DNA of 64,000 nucleotides from a gamma proteobacterium symbiont of Taylorina sp. GTDB lineage: Bacteria; Pseudomonadota; Gammaproteobacteria; GRL18. Under the pieces are notes generated by a model that saw only the letters and a program-made list of their open reading frames with translations, was not told the DNA's origin and did not search any database. The stretch lies in assembly GCA_025655455.1 (NCBI GenBank), contig JAHXIV010000013.1, forward strand, positions 62,001 to 126,000. Reading direction: 5' to 3'. Shown one piece after another: positions 33,888 through 41,410 of this stretch. Position 1 is the first letter of the stretch; each line of letters begins with the position of its first letter. The translations under genes were made by a program, and so were the position numbers.

Positions 33888-35399
33888 ATGGATAGCGTTT
33901 ACAAGCACTCACCCGCATGGAATGTCAGTTGGCTGTTTATCTTTCTGGCAGGCTTTAGCCTGTTCTTTTCCGATATTGAAATCATCAGTCTGGAGCCCTG
34001 GCAGGAACTAAAAAGGCTTTTTATGGGCCTGCTGACACCTGACTGGTCCAACCTTTCAGAAATTGGCGAAGCCTTTCTGCAAACACTGGCATTTGCTATT
34101 TTAGGTGTCGCCGGTGGCAGTTTCATCGGTTTTCTGCTGGCACAGATTTTCCACTGGCGCTGGATACAGATTAGTTGTGCCTTTATTCGCGCCATCCATG
34201 AACTGTTCTGGGCACTGATCTTTTTACAAATCTTTGGCTTACATCCTTTGACCGGCTTATTGGCCATCGGGCTACCCTATGCAGCCACCTTTGCTAAAGT
34301 GTATGCCGAAATTCTGGAAGAGGGCGATAAATCAGCCTTGCAGGCGGTTAGCCGCGATGCTTCGAGAATTTCCACCTTTTTCTATGCCCGCCTGCCCGAC
34401 TTGTGGGAACATTTTAAAAGCTACACCTCCTATCGACTGGAATGCGGTCTGCGATCCAGTGCTATACTGGGTTTTGTTGGTCTGCCAACGCTGGGATATA
34501 CACTCAGCTCCGCCTTTATGGAGGGTCACTATTCCGTCGTCTGGGCGCTGCTGTTACTGTTTTACCTGTTAATTGCCACCATTCGCTACTGGGTTCGCCC
34601 CGCATTACTGCCCCTTTATATTATTGCTGCACCTTTTATTATTGCCAATGACAGTACAATATCCTTTGACAACGTACAGCGCTTTTTTACCGAAGATATT
34701 ATTCCCACACCGATAATGCGTGGTGAAAGTCTATCCGAATCATGGCACTGGCTAAGTGATTTGCTCATTAATCAGGCGTTACCGGGTATTGCCAATACAG
34801 TGGTTTTAACTCAGGTAGCGCTGGTTGCATCCGGCATTCTTACCCTGTTATTTTTCCCACTCATATCAACCCACTTTTTTAAACCTGCCGGACGTACTCT
34901 CGGGCATGTATTATTGGTGATCCTGCGCACAACGCCTGAATATATACTGGCTTATATTTTGCTCCAGTTGTGGGGACCTTCCATGCTTCCCGCCATCGTT
35001 GCTTTGGCTCTGCATAACGGAGCCATTATTGGTCATCTGATTGGTCGCTATAGTACTGAAATTCAATTAAGAGTGGATGCCAGCCGTGGACTGAACCGCT
35101 ATTTATATGAACTATTGCCACGCTTATATGGGCAGTTTCTGGCATTTCTGTTCTATCGCTGGGAAATTATCATGCGAGAATCAGCCATACTGGGGATTCT
35201 GGGTATTGCCACATTAGGTTTTTATATTGATAGCTCAATACAGGAGTTACATTTTGACAAGGCGATGATTCTGATTTTTATTACTGCGTTGCTCAATGTG
35301 TTGGTAGACACTTTATCACGCTATCTACGGGCAAAACTCAGACTAAGAACCAATGTCGATTGCCGTGCCAGTAATGACTATTGTACCGCCAAGGAATAA
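33888..35399 (+). CDS. ABC transporter permease, two fused PhnE-like domains
   Basis: A 503-aa inner-membrane protein in which two permease domains are joined head to tail. Each half has about six hydrophobic segments and an EAA-type loop: LPDLWEHFKSYTSYRLECGLRSSAILGFVGL in the first, with key residues SSAILGFVG; a second in YRWEIIMRESAILGILGI. The fusion would replace the usual PhnE homodimer. It completes the selenate-type importer with the two preceding genes. The protein ends with a short polar tail. Confidence 0.85.
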   Translation: MDSVYKHSPAWNVSWLFIFLAGFSLFFSDIEIISLEPWQELKRLFMGLLTPDWSNLSEIGEAFLQTLAFAILGVAGGSFIGFLLAQIFHWRWIQISCAFIRAIHELFWALIFLQIFGLHPLTGLLAIGLPYAATFAKVYAEILEEGDKSALQAVSRDASRISTFFYARLPDLWEHFKSYTSYRLECGLRSSAILGFVGLPTLGYTLSSAFMEGHYSVVWALLLLFYLLIATIRYWVRPALLPLYIIAAPFIIANDSTISFDNVQRFFTEDIIPTPIMRGESLSESWHWLSDLLINQALPGIANTVVLTQVALVASGILTLLFFPLISTHFFKPAGRTLGHVLLVILRTTPEYILAYILLQLWGPSMLPAIVALALHNGAIIGHLIGRYSTEIQLRVDASRGLNRYLYELLPRLYGQFLAFLFYRWEIIMRESAILGILGIATLGFYIDSSIQELHFDKAMILIFITALLNVLVDTLSRYLRAKLRLRTNVDCRASNDYCTAKE

Positions 35400-35460
35400 C
35401 ATCCAAGAACATCATATGTCGACAACATATGGATAAAGGTATATATTACTACTTTATTTT

Positions 35461-35555
35461 TCTTTTAAGTAACTTGAATTTATCCACCATCATTATGTAG
35501 AAGTTTATGTTACTACAAATGATGATGGATAAATTCAAGTTTGGCTGAGGGCTCT
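35461..35555 (+). repeat. dispersed hairpin repeat, copy 5 (near-perfect stem)
   Basis: AACTTGAATTTATCCACCAT (from 35471) pairs with the right arm ATGATGGATAAATTCAAGTT ending at 35541; the outer 23-bp stem has one mismatch and an inner TGTAG/CTACA pairing extends it. It ends GGCTGAGGGCTCT. It lies between the transporter and the lyase gene and may act as terminator or RNA stabiliser. Confidence 0.75.
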
Positions 35556-35569
35556 AGAGTAATAATCAT

Positions 35570-36766
35570 ATGACAGATTTCGATAAATTTCAGGACAGAA
35601 GCCTATCAGCCGCCGAAAAATGGAATAAGGAAGACTGGCTGGAACATTTTAGTGGTGATGATCTGCTGCCTTTTTGGGTTGCGGATATGGAGTTCAAGGC
35701 ACCTCCAGTTGTCTGTGATCATCTGCTAAAGCGTGCTGAAAATGGTATATTTGGCTATGAATATAGACGTGACAGCCTGATGGATGCCGTTATTCACTGG
35801 TATGCCCACCGCCATCAGTGGCAAATCAAGTCCTCCGATCTTTGTTTCAGTAATAGTGTGATGAATGCCATCAGTGTGCTTATAAACCTGCACACTGAAA
35901 AAGGCGACGGTATTATTATTCAGGCTCCTGTGTTTTTTGAATTCCGTCTGACGATTATGGACAACAAAAGAAAGGTGGTTCGAAATCCCCTCAAACTGGT
36001 AGATAATCATTATCAAATGGATTTTGACGATCTGGAAGAAAAGGCAGCCAATCCACGCACCAGGATGATGATTCTATGCAATCCCCATAATCCTGTTGGA
36101 CGAGTCTGGAAAAGAGAAGAGTTACAGCGTGTTTCCGAAATATGCAAAAAGCATCAAGTATTGATAATTGCCGATGAAATTCACTCTGATATTGTTTATC
36201 CGGGTCATCAGTATATTCCTTTTGCGTCCCTTTCAGAGGAAGCGGCGCAACAATCATTTAGTTGCCTGTCACCGGCAAAAACCTTCAATATTGCCTCGGT
36301 CACAGATGCCATGATTGTGATTGGCAATGAACAGTACCGTGCACAGTATAAAGATTTTGTCAGCCGCTATCTGTTTCACAAAAACAATGCCTTTAGCGCA
36401 ATCGCTATGGAATCGGCCTATAGCAATAAGGGTGGAGAATGGCTGGATGAGTTGCTGGTCTATTTACAGGCAAATCTGGATTATCTTGAAAACTACCTGA
36501 GAGAATATATTCCAAAAGTAAAACTGATCAAAACTGAAGGCACTTTTCTGGCCTGGCTGGATTTCAGGGAACTGGGCATTGAAACCAAGGCGCTGGAGAA
36601 ATTTATTGCCCAGGAGGCACGTATTGCCATTAATCCCGGTTACTGGTTTGGACGACAGGGTGCTGGTTTTGCCCGCATGACGATTGCCTGTCCTCGTTCT
36701 ATGCTAAAAGAAGGCTTATCACGACTGGAAAGGGCAATTAACGGGCTAAAAGGCAATGTTATATGA
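35570..36766 (+). CDS. PatB/MalY-type PLP-dependent C-S (C-Se?) lyase
   Basis: A 398-aa fold-type I PLP enzyme of the MalY/PatB cystathionine beta-lyase group. LLPFWVADMEFKAPPVV near the start, CNPHNPVGRVW near 165, ADEIHSDIVYPG (PLP Asp) near 200 and the PLP Lys near 236 in SPAKTFNIAS are all present. These enzymes split cysteine conjugates to thiol, pyruvate and ammonia; selenium analogues are usual alternative substrates in vitro. Its stop overlaps the start of the methyltransferase gene by four bases. Between the selenium transporter and the OvoA-C-like methyltransferase it could act on selenium conjugates, an inference. Confidence 0.82.
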   Translation: MTDFDKFQDRSLSAAEKWNKEDWLEHFSGDDLLPFWVADMEFKAPPVVCDHLLKRAENGIFGYEYRRDSLMDAVIHWYAHRHQWQIKSSDLCFSNSVMNAISVLINLHTEKGDGIIIQAPVFFEFRLTIMDNKRKVVRNPLKLVDNHYQMDFDDLEEKAANPRTRMMILCNPHNPVGRVWKREELQRVSEICKKHQVLIIADEIHSDIVYPGHQYIPFASLSEEAAQQSFSCLSPAKTFNIASVTDAMIVIGNEQYRAQYKDFVSRYLFHKNNAFSAIAMESAYSNKGGEWLDELLVYLQANLDYLENYLREYIPKVKLIKTEGTFLAWLDFRELGIETKALEKFIAQEARIAINPGYWFGRQGAGFARMTIACPRSMLKEGLSRLERAINGLKGNVI

Positions 36767-37596
36767 TTGATAAGGGAAAAATGCCAAGCAATATAGCCAG
36801 TGACTACAGCTTGTCCGAATTCATCTATTCATGCGGCTATAACTTAAGACTTAAATACGCCTCTTTCAAACAAGATACCCTAAACTGGATTACAGATAAT
36901 TGTGCTGAGTTGGTAAGGGTAGAAAAGCCTAAAATTCTAAGCCTTGGCTGTGGCACAGGAATATTCGACACGGCGTTTATCAAGATTATTCAGCAGCAAA
37001 AAACACAATGGTCTTTCACCGGGCTGGATTTTAGCATGACTGATCTTGAACTTTTTCGTAAAAATCTTTCTGCTCTGGACGCAGAAACCCGCTCAAAAGT
37101 GACTCTGCAATATAAAAAATTTGAACCCTTAACCGATATGGGAGAACGTTACAACCTCATCACCATGATTCATTTTTTGCATTCTTTTGATGATGTTCTG
37201 CCAATTATTCAAAATGCGCTGCGCCATCTGTCATCGGATGGACGGTTGCTTATTATTCAGCAAAACAAACAGGGGGTAGCAGAAATAAAAGATGAATTTC
37301 TGGATATATTGCCCAATCAGAAATTCCACTGCAGTGACCACATCAAGCAATTATTGCACGCTGAAAATGTGACTTTCACCGCTCATACGATTGATGCTTC
37401 TTTTGATATTTCTATTATGCAGGAAATGTCGCTGGACACACTACTTTTAATGTCCTTCTGTCTGGTTAATGATTTATCGAAGTTAGATACCGATCAACAA
37501 GAGCGAGTACGCCGGGCTTTTTTATCTCGTGCTGAAGAAATTGATGGAAAAAATGTTATTTGCGAATCTATGGAAGCTATTGTCTGTCATATATAG
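36763..37596 (+). CDS. class I SAM-dependent methyltransferase
   Basis: A 277-aa Rossmann-type methyltransferase. Motif I is PKILSLGCGTGIFDTAF (about residues 55-71), FTGLDFSMTDLELFR is motif II, and YNLITMIHFLHSFDD is motif IV. The acceptor substrate cannot be told. Coupled by ATGA overlap to the PatB-like lyase, so it probably modifies the lyase product, possibly a thiol or selenol, or works on the same small molecule. Not related to the OvoA-C-like enzyme at 39144 beyond the fold. Confidence 0.75.
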   Translation: MIDKGKMPSNIASDYSLSEFIYSCGYNLRLKYASFKQDTLNWITDNCAELVRVEKPKILSLGCGTGIFDTAFIKIIQQQKTQWSFTGLDFSMTDLELFRKNLSALDAETRSKVTLQYKKFEPLTDMGERYNLITMIHFLHSFDDVLPIIQNALRHLSSDGRLLIIQQNKQGVAEIKDEFLDILPNQKFHCSDHIKQLLHAENVTFTAHTIDASFDISIMQEMSLDTLLLMSFCLVNDLSKLDTDQQERVRRAFLSRAEEIDGKNVICESMEAIVCHI

Positions 37597-37700
37597 TTAC
37601 ATTACGATTGTTAAATAGAAGTTAACCACTATTGACATTTGTTGTTATTAAGTTATCATATTCGGATCAACATATATACTCTAAGCATGAATTTTAAGGA

Positions 37701-37792
37701 GCTCTTATCAAACATAAACTTGTCCACCGTCCTATTTGCAATAAAGCAAGTTTGCAAAACGACTACGGACAAGTTTATTTACCGAGGGTTCT
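37701..37792 (+). repeat. dispersed hairpin repeat, copy 6
   Basis: Starts TTATCAAACATAAACTTGTC, passes CTATTTGCAATAAAGCAAGTTTGC, and its right arm GACAAGTTTATTT-like sequence (GGACAAGTTTAT) pairs with the left arm, ending ACCGAGGGTTCT. It is the closest match to copy 2 and separates the lyase/methyltransferase pair from the permease operon. Confidence 0.75.
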
Positions 37793-37898
37793 AATCAAAA
37801 ACAGTCTTATAGCACCGCCCACCACTATAGCTTGTCCAATTAATTGAGCCGTTTCAAAGTGATTAAATATTTTCAGAATGATGACAGAGGTGGGTCTT

Positions 37899-38852
37899 AT
37901 GTTTAACAGGCTAGCGGACTTTGTAGTTTCTGAATTGTTAGGTTTACAGGCAGATACATCAGTTGCTGAAAGCCTTCATTTCTTTATTATGGATATCACC
38001 AAGATTTTTTTTATGCTGATATTGGTGATTTATTTAATGGGGCTGTTCCGTTCATTTGTTTCGGCTGAAAAGGTCAGAAACTATGTTCAGGGAAGGGCAG
38101 AATGGGTCGCACGCAGCCTGGCGATTCTGCTCGGCGCAGTAACGCCTTTCTGTTCCTGTTCATCAGTCCCTCTGTTTATTGGCTTTGTTGAAGCGGGCAT
38201 CCCGCTGGGCGTCACATTTTCTTTTCTGATTGCCAGTCCAATGATCAATGAGATCGCTGTGGTCATGCTCTTCGGTATCGTTGGCTGGAAAATAACTGTA
38301 CTCTATATTTTTTCAGGCATGGTGGTCGCTTTTGTCGGCGGCATCATCATCCAGAAGTTTAAACCCGAACGCTGGGTTGAAGATTATGTATGGAAAATCC
38401 GTATGGGAGAAGCTCAGACTCTGGAGCAGGATAATTCATTGCAGGCAAGACATCGCTACGCCCTGACAGAAGTAAAAACCATTGTTGGTCGTATTTGGAA
38501 GTGGGTGATTCTTGGTGTTGGCGCAGGCGCCCTGTTTCATGGATATTTTCCACAGGAATGGGCATCAAATCTGGGTGATGCCAATAGTTTTCTGGCGGTT
38601 CCACTGGCGGTAATTATGGGCGTACCGCTTTACTCAAATGCCGTTGGTGTAATTCCACTGGCAGAAGCCATGTTATTAAAAGGTGTCGCCATAGGCACAA
38701 CGCTGGCATTTATGATGAGTATTGCTGCCATTTCAGTTCCAGAACTAATTATTTTGAGAAAGGTGATCAAATGGCAGGCTTTAGCTCTGTTTACGGGCAT
38801 TGTTACCATATCCATTATTCTCGTTGGCTGGTTTTTAAATAGCATTTTGTGA
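37899..38852 (+). CDS. DUF318/YraQ-ArsP-type permease
   Basis: A 317-aa membrane protein with about eight helices. It carries the family hallmark VTPFCSCSSVPLFIGF (about residues 82-97) with the Cys-x-Cys motif, and a second related region MGVPLYSNAVGVIPL. ArsP members export methylated trivalent arsenicals and some relatives handle other soft metal(loid)s. ATG 37899 has AGAGG upstream and is chosen over 37878. It is followed by a CxxC thioredoxin-like gene 7 bp away and by the OvoA-C-like methyltransferase, so a selenium or thiol/selenol export role is possible but unproven. Confidence 0.82.
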   Translation: MFNRLADFVVSELLGLQADTSVAESLHFFIMDITKIFFMLILVIYLMGLFRSFVSAEKVRNYVQGRAEWVARSLAILLGAVTPFCSCSSVPLFIGFVEAGIPLGVTFSFLIASPMINEIAVVMLFGIVGWKITVLYIFSGMVVAFVGGIIIQKFKPERWVEDYVWKIRMGEAQTLEQDNSLQARHRYALTEVKTIVGRIWKWVILGVGAGALFHGYFPQEWASNLGDANSFLAVPLAVIMGVPLYSNAVGVIPLAEAMLLKGVAIGTTLAFMMSIAAISVPELIILRKVIKWQALALFTGIVTISIILVGWFLNSIL

Positions 38853-38859
38853 GGTTATT

Positions 38860-39126
38860 ATGATTGAAGTAAAGGTATTAGGTCCGGGTTGTAAAAATTG
38901 TCAAACAACCCATAAGTTGATAGTAGATGTCACCAATGAAAACGGTATAGAAATAACTCTTGAGAAAGTAGAGGATATGGCAGAGATTATGTCTTATGGA
39001 ATCATGTCTACACCCGGGGTAATTGTTGATGGAAAAATTGCCCATGCCGGAAGTATTCCGGATAAGAAGACTATCTTGTCCTGGTTTAAATCAAGCTGCT
39101 GTCCAGCTGATGACAATTGCTGCTAA
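38860..39126 (+). CDS. small thioredoxin-like (MTH895-type) redox protein
   Basis: An 88-aa thioredoxin-fold protein with CxxC at residues 11-14 (GPGCKNCQ), cis-Pro loop STPGVIVDG and a Cys-rich tail (SSCCPADDNCC). Proteins of this type are often encoded next to DUF318/ArsP permeases, as here (7-bp gap). It could deliver or reduce the permease substrate. The extra four cysteines at the C-terminus may bind metal or selenium. Confidence 0.85.
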   Translation: MIEVKVLGPGCKNCQTTHKLIVDVTNENGIEITLEKVEDMAEIMSYGIMSTPGVIVDGKIAHAGSIPDKKTILSWFKSSCCPADDNCC

Positions 39127-39143
39127 AACGGTAGGATTTATTT

Positions 39144-39893
39144 ATGAACACAAACCCCTATGAAACCGATGAACTGGTCGCACAATATATGGAATTCCAC
39201 TATGGAAATAGCTATTTTGAGGTAAAAAACTATCCTGAAAAGTGCGCCCGACTCTGTCTTCAGCTAATGGAAAAAAATAGTAAAAGAAAAGCACTGGATT
39301 TAGGCTGTGCGGTAGGGAGAACCTCCTTTGAACTGGCGCGTGAATTCGATGAGGTCATTGGAGTTGACCTGTCTGCCCGCTTTATTGAGTGTGCAAACCA
39401 ACTAAAGGAAAAGGGCAGCCTGCCGTATAACATCACGGATGAAGGTGAACTAAGCACTTTACATACGGCTCAATTAAGCGATCACCAGCTACAGCAGATA
39501 AAAGGCAAGGTGTCATTTTATCAGGAAGATGCCTGCAATCTGGGGGCTCATCACCAGAATTATGAGCTGATTTTTGCAGGCAACCTATTGGATCGTTTGC
39601 AAAATCCAGAACAATTTTTAAGTTCGATTCATCACTACTTGTCTATGGATGGAATATTAGTGATGAGTTCACCTTATACACTGTTAGCGGAATATACCCC
39701 TCGTGAAAACTGGCTAGGTGGATATAGTATCGATGAAAAAAATATTAGTGTATTAGAGGGTATTAAAAAAGTATTGGATGCTCACTTTATTATGGTCAAT
39801 AAACCGCTTGATGTACCATTTGTGATCCGCGAAACCAGGCGTAAATTTCAGCATACGATTGCAGAATTAACGTGCTGGAAGCGGATTCGATGA
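39144..39893 (+). CDS. ovsM: OvoA-C-terminal-like methyltransferase, candidate OvsM
   Basis: A 249-aa class I methyltransferase of the putative 4-mercaptohistidine N1-methyltransferase family (TIGR04345; the C-terminal domain of OvoA in ovothiol biosynthesis). The N-terminus NPYETDELVAQYMEFHYGNS and the motif ALDLGCAVGRTSFELA (about 50-65) are characteristic. No OvoA sulfoxide-synthase domain is attached and none is seen nearby; instead selenium genes surround it. It therefore most plausibly methylates the imidazole of 5-selenohistidine, the OvsM step of ovoselenol, with the enzyme at 14965 as partner. Third in an operon with the permease and thioredoxin-like genes (17-bp gap). Confidence 0.82.
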   Translation: MNTNPYETDELVAQYMEFHYGNSYFEVKNYPEKCARLCLQLMEKNSKRKALDLGCAVGRTSFELAREFDEVIGVDLSARFIECANQLKEKGSLPYNITDEGELSTLHTAQLSDHQLQQIKGKVSFYQEDACNLGAHHQNYELIFAGNLLDRLQNPEQFLSSIHHYLSMDGILVMSSPYTLLAEYTPRENWLGGYSIDEKNISVLEGIKKVLDAHFIMVNKPLDVPFVIRETRRKFQHTIAELTCWKRIR

Positions 39894-39958
39894 GCACTGA
39901 ACAGAGTCGCCTTTCATAACCACGAAGCGGGTAAGCTGAGTATAATACAGGGTTACAT

Positions 39959-40159
39959 CTAGAAAACGCAGCAGCCATTTACTACAAGACCCAAAATCAC
40001 TGTAGCTAAAGGGTTTTCTATAAATTTTGGCTTCATAGAGTGACTACGAACAAAGTCAAAATATCCAGTAAAACCCTCGCCTAAGTTCGCCTGCTTCTGG
40101 TTATCTACAGCACTTTTGAACGTTTCGTAACGCCCGAAGGAAGTACTCTTGGGATGCAA
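39959..40159 (-). CDS. possible 66-aa protein or fragment
   Basis: A leftward frame with a polar first half (GEGFTGYFDFVRSHS) and a hydrophobic end (NPLATVILGLVVNG). Not recognised. It may be the tail of a decayed gene. The remainder of the gap 39894-40215 holds nothing else I can support. Confidence 0.2.
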   Translation of the reverse strand: MHPKSTSFGRYETFKSAVDNQKQANLGEGFTGYFDFVRSHSMKPKFIENPLATVILGLVVNGCCVF

Positions 40160-40215
40160 TATACACTGCCTTTTCCTGGTTAAAGAAGCCAGCCTTTTTA
40201 TTCCGATGAATTTTG

Positions 40216-40617
40216 TTAAGCAGTATCATCTTTATTCAGCCAGTATTTATTCGCAAGGCGATAGGCGACAATGCCTATGATAACACCACCGGCTAGTGAA
40301 AAATAAACAGGATGGGTGAGAAAAGCAGCTTTGGCGTGATAGGCAAAGCCTTTTGCAACAGGATTAACAGCTGCTTTAGCTACTTTAGCTGCTTTAGATG
40401 TTTTAGCTACTTTAGCTAATTTAGCTGCTTTAGCTGCTTGAGCTGCTTCAGCTTGAGCTTTAGCTGCTTGAGCTGCTTTAGCTGCTTTAGCTGCATGAGC
40501 TGCTTGAGCTGCTGCTCTAGCCTTAGCTGCTTTAGCTATATCAGCAGAAGTTGCGCAGGCTCTTTTAGTGTCCGCTGCAAGTCTTGCCAGGGCAGCTGCT
40601 TTGGCTTCGGGAGTCAT
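40216..40617 (-). CDS. Ala/Lys-rich low-complexity protein with C-terminal membrane anchor
   Basis: A 133-aa protein. Residues about 5-90 are a low-complexity A-A-K repeat (KAAKAAQAAKAQAEAAQAAK-like), probably a long basic helix resembling histone-H1-like or phasin sequences. The C-terminus has one membrane span (HPVYFSLAGGVIIGIVAYRL) and ANKYWLNKDD, shared with the small protein at 23820. The coding DNA has tandem repeats around GCTGCTTTAGCT (about 40370-40510). A basic repetitive helix held at a membrane could bind DNA, acidic polymers or a granule surface, which is inference. AGGAAAA precedes the start. Confidence 0.6.
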   Translation of the reverse strand: MTPEAKAAALARLAADTKRACATSADIAKAAKARAAAQAAHAAKAAKAAQAAKAQAEAAQAAKAAKLAKVAKTSKAAKVAKAAVNPVAKGFAYHAKAAFLTHPVYFSLAGGVIIGIVAYRLANKYWLNKDDTA

Positions 40618-40868
40618 GTTATTTTCCTCTTTTGATTGTAAAAATAAATATTACATTTTACTCTGGAGTTTATCAGACCTATATATGTATTAATACATAT
40701 ATTAACAGAAATGTGTCATTTTTCCATCACTACGAAGCAGACAAGCCATTTAGAGAACCCTAATATTGACAGTAAAATTGATTAAACAGACATCATTTTA
40801 GTTTTCCAAATACCATTCTTCATAGAAACGGTAGTCTTTCATACAGTTTTAGTCGACATCAACAGGAT

Positions 40869-41006
40869 CTATCGTTTGAGCTTGTAAAAATCCTGCTTTA
40901 ATAAAGTAAATATTATCAGCTTTTGCTTATCATAGATTTGAGCCGTCTCTTTTTGTAAATAATCAACACCAACATGTTGATCTTCATTATAGAACCAATC
41001 TTTCAT
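40869..41006 (-). pseudogene. N-terminal relic of a class I methyltransferase
   Basis: A 45-aa leftward frame MKDWFYNEDQHVGVDYLQKE...IYDKQK resembles the opening of a common SAM-dependent methyltransferase (FYNE-x-x-QVGVDY). The catalytic core is missing. It shares this decayed patch with the chimeric relic upstream. Confidence 0.45.
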
Positions 41007-41027
41007 TATTTAATCCGAGCATTTGAT

Positions 41028-41270
41028 TTAGCTTATTTTGCTTTTATCTATTACCTTGAAATCTTCAAAACCATTATTATCTTTAATACGAAAATCTCGG
41101 TTACCATAATTACGATCATCATCAATAAATTCGATGTCTTTTTCACTATATTCTGCATAAACAGTATCAATATCACTAACTAATATTGAGCAAACACCAC
41201 TGCCTGAAAAAACTAAGGTATTAATACCTTGCTCTTTTAGATAATTCTCTAAAGGCGTTTGATAAAATGC
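41028..41270 (-). pseudogene. chimeric relic: isochorismatase-like then VOC-like
   Basis: One open leftward frame reads AFYQTPLENYLKEQGINTLV, as in isochorismatase-family hydrolases. It switches to SDIDTVYAEYSEKDIEFIDD and NYGNRDFRIKDNNG, as in VOC/glyoxalase proteins, then stops. Two unrelated gene pieces have been joined. The region 40618-40868 holds no gene I can support. Confidence 0.5.
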
Positions 41271-41410
41271 ACCCCATCAGATTTTCTAAGTGGTATTTCT
41301 TGTTCAGTTTTATTGGTCATCTTTACCTTAAAAGAGATAGCATTGAAACATATAATTTTTATGTGGTTTACCGTAAAATGGGCAATGTGACTAAATCGGA
41401 ATTATATAAC

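Noticed and set aside
32264..35399. Phosphonate (Phn) importer
   Set aside because: The fold is PhnD/C/E-like, but the binding protein has the sequence features of the selenate-type family and the neighbours are selenium genes; no C-P lyase or phosphonatase is present.
39144..39893. Ovothiol biosynthesis
   Set aside because: Only the OvoA-C-like methyltransferase is seen. No OvoA sulfoxide synthase is in the window and the context is selenium, so ovoselenol is favoured over ovothiol, though ovothiol cannot be excluded if OvoA is elsewhere.
40370..40510. CRISPR-like direct repeats
   Set aside because: The tandem GCTGCTTTAGCT units are codons of an Ala/Lys-rich protein, with no spacers and no cas genes.
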